A DNA stretch of 64,000 bases from Brevibacterium sediminis (GTDB lineage Bacteria; Actinomycetota; Actinomycetes; Actinomycetales; Brevibacteriaceae), in assembly GCF_013623905.1 (NCBI RefSeq), contig NZ_JABKDD010000015.1, positions 1 through 64,000 of the forward strand, read 5' to 3'. Below are positions 48,575 through 57,051 of this stretch, piece after piece. The notes beneath the pieces were generated by a model. That model did not search any database, was not told where the DNA came from, and saw only the letters and a program-made list of their open reading frames with translations. A program made the translations under genes and the position numbers. Within the stretch, counting starts at the first letter, position 1; the number at the start of each line of letters is the position of its first letter.

Positions 48575-49228
48575 TCAGGCGGACTCAGTCTCCACGGGTT
48601 GTGAACACAGTGCCGGGATCAGTGTGGCGATCTGCTTCCTGATCCATTCGACCGCTCCTGCACGACCGGCGATGTGGTCGCGGAGCGCACTTTCGAAGAT
48701 GCCGTCGAACATCGTGTAGGCCGCACGCGACTCGACCAGCGGTCGATTCCCAGCAAGGTCGGCATACTGGCTGACCACGCGCCAGATCATATCCTCGAGC
48801 CCACGGTCGATGTCGTAGACGTCCTCGCGAAGCACTTCCTGGAACATGCTCTGAGAGCGCAGGTCGTACCACAGGCGATGCATCGACGACTCCTCCGTCA
48901 GCGTCTGCACGAGCTTGTCCGCGAAGCCGGTGAGCAGATTCTCGGCGGTAGTCGACTCCTCGACGACCGAGTCGTAGCGGTGCATGCACTGGGTCTTGTA
49001 GTGCTTGACGCAGAAGACGATGAGTTCTGTCTTGTCACGGAAGTAGTAGTGGACGACCCCGTGACTGAACTCCGAATTGGCCGCGATCTCACGCAGGCTC
49101 GTTCGGGCATAGCCGAGCTCGCCGAGCGTCTGCAACGCGGATTCCGCGAGCTTGATCCGACGCTCGTCGTAGCTGCCCGTGCCCCGTCTGCTGCGGGCGG
49201 GCTTCTGCTGAGACTCGGTACTGGCCAC
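48575..49228 (-). CDS. TetR/AcrR family regulator
   Basis: The 217-residue protein has the TetR helix-turn-helix at ~23-68 (LAESALQTLGELGYARTSLREIAANSEFSHGVVHYYFRDK, described here in shortened form: ARTSLREIA and HYYF are the key parts). The C-terminal domain is divergent and likely binds an acyl-CoA or lipophilic ligand. It is transcribed divergently from the SDR operon with a 121-base gap that contains a palindrome and tandem repeats, so it is the likely repressor of that operon. GTG start. Confidence 0.87.
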   Translation of the reverse strand: MASTESQQKPARSRRGTGSYDERRIKLAESALQTLGELGYARTSLREIAANSEFSHGVVHYYFRDKTELIVFCVKHYKTQCMHRYDSVVEESTTAENLLTGFADKLVQTLTEESSMHRLWYDLRSQSMFQEVLREDVYDIDRGLEDMIWRVVSQYADLAGNRPLVESRAAYTMFDGIFESALRDHIAGRAGAVEWIRKQIATLIPALCSQPVETESA

Positions 49229-49252
49229 ATTTCGATGCTAGCTTCTCCGTCT

Positions 49253-49291
49253 GGTCTGGGCAATCGGTCTGGACAATTGGTCTTGACAGGT
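49253..49291. repeat. Three 13-bp tandem repeats in TetR-SDR promoter gap
   Basis: GGTCTGGGCAATC, GGTCTGGACAATT and GGTCTTGACAGGT stand side by side (consensus GGTCTKGRCARYY). The last unit runs into the CTTGACAGG palindrome at 49282. Confidence 0.7.
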
Positions 49292-49297
49292 GTCAAG
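49282..49297. promoter_or_regulatory. Palindromic operator with embedded -35
   Basis: CTTGACAGGTGTCAAG is a perfect 16-base palindrome containing TTGACA. It lies in the gap between tetR and the SDR gene, 53 bases before the SDR ATG, and is the best candidate TetR-family operator here. Confidence 0.7.
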
Positions 49298-49349
49298 AAT
49301 GAATGTGACGCTGAACACCCAGCATGGAAACGACGGCAAAGGAGCCGCA

Positions 49350-50141
49350 ATGTCTATCTATGATCTGACCGGACGTCGAGCATTGGTAACAGGTGGGGCG
49401 CAGGGACTCGGAGAGTCCTACGCCCGTGCACTGTCCGCCTCGGGGGCTAAGGTCGCGATTGCTGACCTGCAGGAACGCGGCGCAGAGGTGGCTGCCGACC
49501 TCGGTGCCGGTCATCATTTCGCCAAGCTCGACGTCACCGACGACGCATCCTGGCAGACGGCGATCGAATCGACCGTCGGCGCACTGGGCGGTCTGGACAT
49601 CATCGTCAACAACGCCGGAGTCGAGATCACCAGTCTGATCACCGATATCGACCCGACCGATGCGAGGACGATGCTCGATGTCAATGTTCTCGGTACGGTG
49701 CTCGGTCTCAAGCACGGATTGCGTGCGATGCGCCCTGGAGGTCCCGCCGAAGGCGGTGGAACGATCATCAACGTCGCTTCGGTGGCCGCCACGATCGCTT
49801 TTCCTGGCATCTCTGTGTACTCGGCAACGAAGTCGGCGATCGACCGGCTCACGCGGGTCGCAGCGATGGAGAGCGGAAAGCTCGGCTACGGGGTTCGTGT
49901 GAACTGCATCTTCCCCGGTCTTGTTCCCAACCAGATGGGTGCGGGGCTGGCCAACGATGTCTCCGAACTCGGTCTTTTCGAGAACCCCGAGGCGGCCGTC
50001 GCGGCAGTCATCGACCTCACCCCGTCGGGTCGCCTCGCCGAGGAGAAAGACATCACCGATGCCCTGCTCTTCCTCGCCTCGGACCAGTCTCGATTCGTCA
50101 ACGGCGCCGCACTCCAGGTCGACGGCGGCATGGGCATGTGA
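49350..50141 (+). CDS. Short-chain dehydrogenase/reductase
   Basis: The 263-residue classical SDR has the cofactor motif TGGAQGLG (14-21), an acidic residue after strand 2 (Asp39) that favours NAD(H), NNAG (87-90), catalytic Ser144, and YSATK with Tyr157 and Lys161. AAGGAG (49338-49343) precedes the ATG at 49350. First gene of a three-gene operon with the saccharopine-DH-like and acyl-CoA ligase genes. Substrate unknown; alcohol or keto intermediates of a degradation pathway are likely. Confidence 0.9.
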   Translation: MSIYDLTGRRALVTGGAQGLGESYARALSASGAKVAIADLQERGAEVAADLGAGHHFAKLDVTDDASWQTAIESTVGALGGLDIIVNNAGVEITSLITDIDPTDARTMLDVNVLGTVLGLKHGLRAMRPGGPAEGGGTIINVASVAATIAFPGISVYSATKSAIDRLTRVAAMESGKLGYGVRVNCIFPGLVPNQMGAGLANDVSELGLFENPEAAVAAVIDLTPSGRLAEEKDITDALLFLASDQSRFVNGAALQVDGGMGM

Positions 50142-50231
50142 AGTCTGCCGAGGCGAGACCCGGTGACCGTCCCGCCACCCCGAATACCCGAACACTCGAA
50201 ACAACGAAGAACTGCGAAAAAGGAGACAGAG

Positions 50232-51365
50232 ATGTCAGCATCGAACAAACCCGTCATCGTCTACGGCGCCAGCGGCTTCACGGGCCGGATCGTCTGCGAA
50301 TACCTCCGACAATATGGTGTTCCATTCATTGCCGCCGGACGCAATGAGCAGCGGCTGAAGGACTCGATGGCCACAAACGTCCCCGGAATCGAGACCGCCG
50401 ACTTCGAGGTCAGGGCCGTTGAGAACGAAGTGGCAGCGCTCACCGAGCTCTTCTCCGGAGCCGAGGTCGTCATCAACACCGTCGGCCCCTTCAGCAAGTA
50501 CGGACCCACAGTCGTCCAGGCGGCTCTCGACGCCAAAGTCCACTACTCCGATACCTCGGGTGAGCAGGACTGGCTGATCACCTGCCAAGAGCGGTTCGGT
50601 GAGCAGTTCGCCGCAAAGGACAGGCTGCTCTCGCCCGGTCTGGCCCAGATGTACACGATCGGCGAGATCGCGGCGAACCTCTGCCTCGACAAACCCGGCC
50701 TCGATACCTTGGATATCGCGGTGTTCTGGGGCGGCAGTCCGACGATCGCATCGACGCAGACGATCCTCGTCAACGCAGCGACCTCGAAGGCGTACTACCT
50801 CGAGCGCAATGCCTACACCGAATTCGACCCGAATGAAGGGCTCGTCCCGCTCGTCGTTCCCGGCCAGCACGAACTCGCGCAGTCGCTTCCCTGGGGCGGC
50901 ACGAGCCACCCAGTGTGGTTCAAGAACGATCCGCGGGTTGCCAATGTCAAGGCACAGGGCGGGGTCTTCAACACGCCGCTCATGCGGGGTGTCCCGGTCA
51001 TCGTGGCCAATGCCCTCGAGCAGACGAAGGACATGTCCGATGACGAACGTGACGCGGTCCTCACCGAGATGGCTGCGCAGGTGATGAGCGAGATGCCGCC
51101 GCGGGAGAATCCACTGGTGAACAAGTCACTCGACTCGGTCCACGCGAGCGGACCGCTCGGCAGAGCGCACTGCGTCATCCATGGCAACAGCAACTATCAG
51201 CAGACCGGGCTGCTCCAGGCCTACTTCGCGTATCACCTGCTTCAGCAGCCACCTCGGCGAGTGGGCTTCGCTTCGGGATGCCAGGCATTCGGGCACAAGG
51301 AGCTCCTCGGGGTGCTGAGGGAGTTCGGCCTCGTCGCCGAACCGGTGCTCACGGTGCAGAACTGA
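50232..51365 (+). CDS. Saccharopine dehydrogenase-like NAD(P)-binding protein
   Basis: The 377-residue protein begins with a Rossmann dinucleotide motif GASGFTG (12-18) in the pattern VYGASGFTGR seen in saccharopine-DH-related oxidoreductases, including trans-acting enoyl reductases. The C-terminal two thirds look like the DUF5938 group I remember alongside such domains; that link is tentative. The start ATG at 50232 follows AAGGAG. It is the middle gene of the SDR-ligase operon. The true lysine-pathway role is unlikely because no lysine genes are near and the operon is TetR-type controlled. Confidence 0.75.
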   Translation: MSASNKPVIVYGASGFTGRIVCEYLRQYGVPFIAAGRNEQRLKDSMATNVPGIETADFEVRAVENEVAALTELFSGAEVVINTVGPFSKYGPTVVQAALDAKVHYSDTSGEQDWLITCQERFGEQFAAKDRLLSPGLAQMYTIGEIAANLCLDKPGLDTLDIAVFWGGSPTIASTQTILVNAATSKAYYLERNAYTEFDPNEGLVPLVVPGQHELAQSLPWGGTSHPVWFKNDPRVANVKAQGGVFNTPLMRGVPVIVANALEQTKDMSDDERDAVLTEMAAQVMSEMPPRENPLVNKSLDSVHASGPLGRAHCVIHGNSNYQQTGLLQAYFAYHLLQQPPRRVGFASGCQAFGHKELLGVLREFGLVAEPVLTVQN

Positions 51366-51383
51366 GTCAGGGGATCGAGAATC

Positions 51384-52952
51384 ATGAGACTCGCGGACTT
51401 CCTCGACAAGGGAGCGACCATCGACCCCGAAGCTGCGTGTCTAACCACGGACGGTCAGACACGCAGCTATGCGCAGGTACAGGAGCTGTCGTACGAGATC
51501 GCCGCCGGGCTCGCTGCGAGACACGTGGCGCCCGGTGACAAGGTGGCCATCATCTCGAGTAACGATCCCACGGCCTTCACCTGCGTATTCGGCATCAGCC
51601 GCCTCGGTGCGGTGTGGTGTCCGATCAACCCGCGCAACGAAGCTGCAGAGAATCGCGAGCTGTTGGAGCTTTCTGACTGTCGGGTCGTCATTTTCGCCGG
51701 TGCGTATGCGCAGCTCGTCGAGAAGATCAGAGCCGACCTGCCACTCGTCCACACCTGGGTGTGCCTCGATGGGGCAGCGGACGGGGCGCTGACATGGGAA
51801 GCCTTTCTCGGCAGCGGTGGAGACACTGCGGCCGAGACAGAGCCTGTCGACGATCTCGCGATGGTCGTCGGCACCGGAGGCACGACGGGGCGGCCGAAGG
51901 GCGTCATGCTGTCCAATCGCAGTCTTGAGACGATGACGGCACTGACCCTGATGTCCTATCCGTTTACCGCGCGACCGGTGTATCTGGCGATGGCTCCGCT
52001 CACCCACGCCGCGGGAGTGCTGTGCTTCCCGATTCTGGCGCTTGGTGGGGAGATCGTCATCATGCGTACTGCCGACGTCGGGCAGTTCCTCACGAACGTC
52101 GAGTCGCACCGGGTGACTCATTCGTTCCTGCCGCCGACGATCGTGTACATGATCCTCGCCGAGGAAGGACTCGATTCCACGGACCTCAGTTCGCTGGAAT
52201 GCCTGTGGTACGGAGCCGCTCCGATGTCTCCCGTGCGGCTGGAGGAAGCACTCGAGCGAATAGGCCCCGTCATGGCGCAGCTGTTCGGGCAGACGGAGGC
52301 TCCGATGATGGTCTCCACCCTGGCGCCACAGGACCACTTTCTCCCTGATGGGTCGGTGGCCACGGGCCGTCTGCGTTCTGCGGGCAGGCCCACGCCGCTG
52401 TGCACGGTGGCGATCATGGATGTCGACGGCGCACTCCTGCCTCGCCGTGAGCGCGGCGAGATCGTCGTCCGCGGCTCACTCGTCATGGACGGCTACTATA
52501 AGAATCCCGCAGCCACCGAGGAGGCCTCTCGCTTCGGATGGCACCACACCGGTGACATCGGTTACCTCGATGACGATGACTTCCTCTACGTCGTGGACCG
52601 GGCCAAGGACATGATCATCACCGGCGGGTTCAACGTCTACTCCACCGAAGTGGAGCAGGCACTGCTCTCGCACTCGGAGGTGCAGGACTGTGCCGTCATT
52701 GGTCTTCCCGATGACCACTGGGGTGAGAAGGTCGCCGCTGTCGTCCAGTTGCGCCGAGGCGGTGAGGTGACGATGGAGGAGCTGCGTGCCCACGTCAAAG
52801 CCCGGATCGGCAGTGTGAAGACCCCGAAGCACATCGAGGCCTGGTCGGATCTGCCGAGGTCCAAGGTCGGGAAGGTACTCAAGGTCGATATCCGCGACGA
52901 GCTGCTTCAGGAGGGTCAGCCGGTCACCCGTCCTGGTGGACGAGCTGAATGA
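51384..52952 (+). CDS. Acyl-CoA ligase (ANL superfamily)
   Basis: The 522-residue AMP-forming ligase has the P-loop GTGGTTGRPKG (~164-174), LWYGAAPMSP, LFGQTE (A5), YVVDRAKDMIITGGFNVYS (A8) and the catalytic lysine in RSKVGKVLK. Resembles FadD/long-chain or aromatic acid CoA ligases. Last gene of the operon, 18 bases after the saccharopine-DH-like gene. CoA activation plus two dehydrogenase-type enzymes suggests catabolism of a carboxylated compound. The end overlaps the convergent VOC remnant by 29 bases. Confidence 0.88.
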   Translation: MRLADFLDKGATIDPEAACLTTDGQTRSYAQVQELSYEIAAGLAARHVAPGDKVAIISSNDPTAFTCVFGISRLGAVWCPINPRNEAAENRELLELSDCRVVIFAGAYAQLVEKIRADLPLVHTWVCLDGAADGALTWEAFLGSGGDTAAETEPVDDLAMVVGTGGTTGRPKGVMLSNRSLETMTALTLMSYPFTARPVYLAMAPLTHAAGVLCFPILALGGEIVIMRTADVGQFLTNVESHRVTHSFLPPTIVYMILAEEGLDSTDLSSLECLWYGAAPMSPVRLEEALERIGPVMAQLFGQTEAPMMVSTLAPQDHFLPDGSVATGRLRSAGRPTPLCTVAIMDVDGALLPRRERGEIVVRGSLVMDGYYKNPAATEEASRFGWHHTGDIGYLDDDDFLYVVDRAKDMIITGGFNVYSTEVEQALLSHSEVQDCAVIGLPDDHWGEKVAAVVQLRRGGEVTMEELRAHVKARIGSVKTPKHIEAWSDLPRSKVGKVLKVDIRDELLQEGQPVTRPGGRAE

Positions 52953-53223
52953 GGTTGCCGACGGTCTCGTCGAGCACCGCCGTGGTGATCGGTCCCATCG
53001 TCGTGGGTACCTGAGTGAAGGTGACGCCGAGGCGGCTCAGCCGCTCATACTCGGCTTGGACGTCATCGATGGTGAACTGATGCATCGGGATCCCGTCGGC
53101 CACGAGCGCCTCGGTGAAGGGAACCACTGCGGGATGCGAATTGGGCTCGAGGACGATCTCTACGCCGTCGGGATCCTCCGGGGAGACCACAGTGTCGATG
53201 AGGTGGTGTCGGAAGACTGTCAA
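52924..53223 (-). pseudogene. VOC (glyoxalase/bleomycin-resistance) family remnant, 5' truncated
   Basis: Only 99 residues remain, starting at a poor TTG. The sequence from SPEDPDGVEIVLEP through HPA, HQFTIDD, and DETVGNLIQLVHQ matches the C-terminal two thirds of a VOC-fold protein, but the first beta-alpha-beta unit (about 40-50 residues) is absent. The upstream bases do not encode it in any frame. Convergent overlap with the acyl-CoA ligase. A short functional half-domain cannot be excluded, but a truncated remnant is more likely. Confidence 0.7.
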
Positions 53224-53331
53224 GCCCGGTGCCCCGAACTCGGTTTTTCGTCAACGGAGGTTGGGAAATCCCGCACCGGCTGACGGGCTGACTGCATAGT
53301 GCCAGGGCCCGTTGGGCGAAAACATAGAGAC

Positions 53332-54087
53332 ATGACTTCTTCACAGCATCCTGCCGCAGCGCAGCAGCCCGCCCACCAGCACCCTGCCATCATCACCGCC
53401 GGCAACGTCACGAAGCACTTCAACCAGACGTATGCTCTCGCCGGAGTCGACCTCACGATCGGTCTCGGCGATTCCCTGGCCATCATGGGACCCTCCGGCT
53501 CCGGCAAGACGACTCTTCTGCACTGCCTGGCCGGCATCATCAGTCCCGACAGCGGCCGCATCCGACTCTCGCCGACCGACCGCAGCGCCGCCGCCGAGAT
53601 CACCTCCCTCAAGGAATCCGGCCGCACCGCTCTGCGCCGCGAGGTCTTCGGCTTCGTCTTCCAACAGGGACTGCTCCTGCCCGAACTCACCGCCATCGAC
53701 AATGTCGCGCTCGCCGCCATGCTCGCAGGCATGAACCGCTCGGACGCCACCCAGCACGCCAGGGCCTGGCTCGACCGTCTCGGCCTGAGCGAGCACGGAC
53801 ACAAGCGGATCGGACAGCTCTCCGGCGGCCAGGCTCAGCGCGTGGCTATCGCCCGCGCCCAGGTCACCCAACCTGTCGTCACCTTCGCCGACGAACCGAC
53901 CGGCGCCCTCGACTCGCGCACCTCGAATGAGGTCCTCACCGAGCTGCTGGGCTCCACTGTCGGCCGCGGCTCCACTCTCGTCGTCGTCACCCACGATGAG
54001 AACGTCGCCGCCCGCTGCTCCCGTGTCGTCAGACTCGCCGACGGCCGCATCGTCGCCGACTCGGCAATGCAGGAAGCCGCACACTGA
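53332..54087 (+). CDS. ABC transporter ATP-binding protein (LolD/MacB-like)
   Basis: The 251-residue ATPase has Walker A GPSGSGKT (53-60), Q-loop FVFQQG, signature LSGGQAQR, Walker B VVTFADEP with TGALD, and the H-loop THDE. It groups with the FtsE/MacB/BceA class that pairs with FtsX-type permeases; two such permeases follow at once. The ATG at 53332 is preferred over an earlier in-frame ATG (53299) because the family begins about here. Its TGA overlaps the next ATG by one base. The transported substrate is not predictable; antimicrobial-peptide or lipid export is typical. Confidence 0.9.
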   Translation: MTSSQHPAAAQQPAHQHPAIITAGNVTKHFNQTYALAGVDLTIGLGDSLAIMGPSGSGKTTLLHCLAGIISPDSGRIRLSPTDRSAAAEITSLKESGRTALRREVFGFVFQQGLLLPELTAIDNVALAAMLAGMNRSDATQHARAWLDRLGLSEHGHKRIGQLSGGQAQRVAIARAQVTQPVVTFADEPTGALDSRTSNEVLTELLGSTVGRGSTLVVVTHDENVAARCSRVVRLADGRIVADSAMQEAAH

Positions 54088-55505
54088 TGAATATCCTTCC
54101 CGTCCTCCTGTCCAAACAGTCCCTGACCTCGACGACCTCGCGGCTCGTCGGGATCGCCTTCTTCTCCTGCTCGACGATCTTCCTCACCGTGGCCGCCGGC
54201 GCCTGGGCATTCATCGACCGCCCCGACGTCTCCGGATACGCCGAGGTGGCCGAGCTGTACCAGCTCCTCGCCGTCCTCGCCACGGTCTTCCTCATCGTGC
54301 CCGCGACCAGCCTCGGGGTCGCCTCGGCGAAATTGAGCGCCCGCCGTCAGGACGAGCGACTCTCGACCCTGTCCCTGCTCGGGGCGCAACGCGGCACGAT
54401 CCGCCTCATCGCCGTCGCCGAACCCTTCGTCCCCGCCTCACTGGGCATCCTCGCCGGAATCGGCGGCTACCTGCTGGTCGCCTGGCCGCTGAGCTTCATC
54501 ACGTTCGTCGGTGAACCACTGGGCTACCAGGCACTGCTCATGCCGGTCTGGCTGCTCGCCGCGGTCGTCGCCGGCCTCCTTGCCGTCTGTCTGATCGCCT
54601 CGCTCATCGGCCTGCGCAAGATCACCATCTCCCCGCTGGGCGTGCGCACCCGGTCGCTGCCCCGGAGATTCCCCTTGGCCCGCATCATCACGGCGATCGT
54701 GCTCATCCTCATCGTGGCCATCGCCACCTACGTCTCCACCCAGATGGAGCTGCCGATGGCGGTGACGATCATGTACAGCATCGCCACGATCGGCATCACC
54801 CTGCTGCTCATCAGCGTCCTCGGCGTCCTGTGCATCCGCGTCCACGCCGGCATCGCCGGCAGAATCGCCCGCGGTCCCGCCTCGGTGATGGCGGCGGGAA
54901 TGATCGCCGATGCCCCCGGACAGTACTGGCGCCGGGTCGCCGGGCTGGCGATGATCACCTTCATCGCCGTCGTCGGCGGGGCGGGAACGGCGATGATGCG
55001 CAGCGGTCAGGAGGACTTCTCCGCCGAGGACCGCGCGGTCATGGGTCCGTACGTCCACCTCGGCGACGATATCTTCACCGGACTCATCCTCACCCTGGTC
55101 ATCGCCTTCGTCCTCGTCATCGTCTCGGCCACGATCAACCAGGCCGCTGACATCCTCGACCGGGCGACGACCTACCGCGAGCTCCACGCCGCCGGAATGA
55201 CCCAGCAGATGATGCACCGGGTGACCGTCAACGCCGTGATGTCGCCGATCCTGTTGGTCACCGTCGTCTCCCTGTTCCTCGGCGGAATCCTCGCCTGGCT
55301 CATGGCTTCGGTGAGCGACCTCGGAGATCCGTTCACCGTCGGAACCGTCGCCGCCGTTCTCGTGGCCGGGGTTGCGATGGTGTGGCTGGGGCTGCAGGTC
55401 ACCCGGCCGCTCGTCCGCCGGGTCACCGAGATCGATCCCCACAACCGCACCCTCGCCGAGGCGGCACCCGAGAACCGGGCCACCGCCGAGGCGACCATGG
55501 CCTGA
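54087..55505 (+). CDS. FtsX-like ABC permease, copy 1
   Basis: The 472-residue permease has about eight helices and the SLxxRRQ-ERLSTLSLLGA signature in the second-helix region (KLSARRQDERLSTLS), typical for the FtsX domain of BceB-like permeases. One large gap between helices contains extracellular loops. Coupled to the ATPase by a one-base overlap and followed 11 bases later by a related permease, giving a heterodimeric transporter. Confidence 0.85.
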   Translation: MNILPVLLSKQSLTSTTSRLVGIAFFSCSTIFLTVAAGAWAFIDRPDVSGYAEVAELYQLLAVLATVFLIVPATSLGVASAKLSARRQDERLSTLSLLGAQRGTIRLIAVAEPFVPASLGILAGIGGYLLVAWPLSFITFVGEPLGYQALLMPVWLLAAVVAGLLAVCLIASLIGLRKITISPLGVRTRSLPRRFPLARIITAIVLILIVAIATYVSTQMELPMAVTIMYSIATIGITLLLISVLGVLCIRVHAGIAGRIARGPASVMAAGMIADAPGQYWRRVAGLAMITFIAVVGGAGTAMMRSGQEDFSAEDRAVMGPYVHLGDDIFTGLILTLVIAFVLVIVSATINQAADILDRATTYRELHAAGMTQQMMHRVTVNAVMSPILLVTVVSLFLGGILAWLMASVSDLGDPFTVGTVAAVLVAGVAMVWLGLQVTRPLVRRVTEIDPHNRTLAEAAPENRATAEATMA

Positions 55506-55516
55506 GAGGAGACCCG

Positions 55517-56899
55517 ATGTCCACGTCCTTCGCAGCAGTTCCCCTCGTCCTCGGACGGAGATCGCTGACCTCGGCGAGCTCCGTGCTCGTGGCCGCCGCG
55601 TTCTTCGCGTGTGCCACGCTGTTCCTCACCGTGGCGGCCGGGGCCTGGATGTTCTTCCAGATCCCACCGAGCCCCGATCCCGCGGACGAGGGCCTCGACA
55701 TCATGTACAAGACCCTCGCGGGCCTGGCCACGGCTCTGCTGATCATCCCCGCCTCCACTCTGGCATCGGCCTCGGCGACCCTGTCGGCACGCCGGCAGGA
55801 CGAACGGCTGTCGACGATGTCGCTGCTCGGGGCCCGGCGCTCCCAGATCACTGCGCTCGCCGTGGCCGAACCGCTGATCCCGGCCCTGGTCGGCATCGTC
55901 CTCGGGGTGTTCGGGTATCTCGGATTGGCGCTGCCGGTCAGCGTCATCCACTTCATGGGCGAACCCATCGGGTACGCGAACATGCTCATGCCCGCGTGGC
56001 TCATCCTCGTCGTGGTCGTCTTCCTCGCCCTGGTCTGCGCGGGCTCTGCCCTGCTGGGTCTGCGCAAGGTCGCGGTCTCTCCGTTGGGCGTGCGGACGAA
56101 GAGTCTGGAGCGGAAGTTCCCCGTGGCCAAGGTCATCGTCACGGTGCTCGTGATCTGCCTGCTGCCGGTCGTGTACGCGCTCACCCAGAGCGGCGGCCTC
56201 GGCGTGGGGATCGTGCTCGGCGCGATGGTCGGATTCTTCGCTCTCGGGCTGGTCGTCGTCGACCTCCTCGGCGGGCTCCTCGTCCGCTGGTTCGCTCACC
56301 TGTCCGGTCGGCGGGCCGCCACCCCGGAGCGCCTCATCGCGGCTCGCCTGGTCTCCGACGAACCCAAACGGTTCTGGCGACGCGTTTCCGGACTCGTGAT
56401 GGCCTCGTTCACCGCGGCCGTCTGCGGGTCGGGGGTGGCACTGATGCAGCTCGGCCTCGACGCCGCCGAGGACGACCCGGCAACGATGGGCACCTCCGAT
56501 GTCAACCTCTTCCACGACATGTTCACCGGGGTGCTGCTCGTCATGGGCATCGCTATCGTGCTCATCGCCGTGTCCGCGGTGATCAACCAGGTCGCCGACA
56601 TCTACGACCGAGCCGACACCTTCTCCGACCTCTATGCCGCGGGCGCCGATACCCGGCTGCTGCACCGAGCGCTGGTGCGGGCCGTCATGGCCCCAGCGAT
56701 CTGGGTGTCCCTGCTGGCCGGAGGGCTCGGGCTGCTGCTCGTCCTGCCCCTGGCCGGAGCGGCGCTCGTGTTCAAGCCGGTCACCTTCCTCACGATCCTG
56801 CTCACAGTGGTCGTCGGCATCGGCATCATCCGCGTCGGGCTGCAGCTGACGAAGCCGATTGTGCACTCCGTGGCCACGGCCGGGAGGACGCGGGACTGA
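55517..56899 (+). CDS. FtsX-like ABC permease, copy 2
   Basis: The 460-residue permease shares the layout and the SARRQDERLSTMSLLGARR motif with copy 1, as well as the LGLRKVAVSPLGVRTKSLERKF type loop (shortened here: LLGLRK and SPLGVRT). The two clearly arose by tandem duplication and have diverged. A ribosome site (GAGGAG) precedes the ATG at 55517. Last gene of the ABC operon. Confidence 0.85.
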   Translation: MSTSFAAVPLVLGRRSLTSASSVLVAAAFFACATLFLTVAAGAWMFFQIPPSPDPADEGLDIMYKTLAGLATALLIIPASTLASASATLSARRQDERLSTMSLLGARRSQITALAVAEPLIPALVGIVLGVFGYLGLALPVSVIHFMGEPIGYANMLMPAWLILVVVVFLALVCAGSALLGLRKVAVSPLGVRTKSLERKFPVAKVIVTVLVICLLPVVYALTQSGGLGVGIVLGAMVGFFALGLVVVDLLGGLLVRWFAHLSGRRAATPERLIAARLVSDEPKRFWRRVSGLVMASFTAAVCGSGVALMQLGLDAAEDDPATMGTSDVNLFHDMFTGVLLVMGIAIVLIAVSAVINQVADIYDRADTFSDLYAAGADTRLLHRALVRAVMAPAIWVSLLAGGLGLLLVLPLAGAALVFKPVTFLTILLTVVVGIGIIRVGLQLTKPIVHSVATAGRTRD

Positions 56900-57051
56900 A
56901 GCTTCTGCGTCAGTGCCGCGTCCTAGGATGGTCGGCACCGGTTCGGCGGGGGTGATCGGGCCGGTGGGACCCTCCGCGGGTCTCCGGGTACAGTTGGAGC
57001 GCACCATCTGCGGGTGCGTGTCGACGCGGCTGTGTAGGAAGAGGAACTGAA

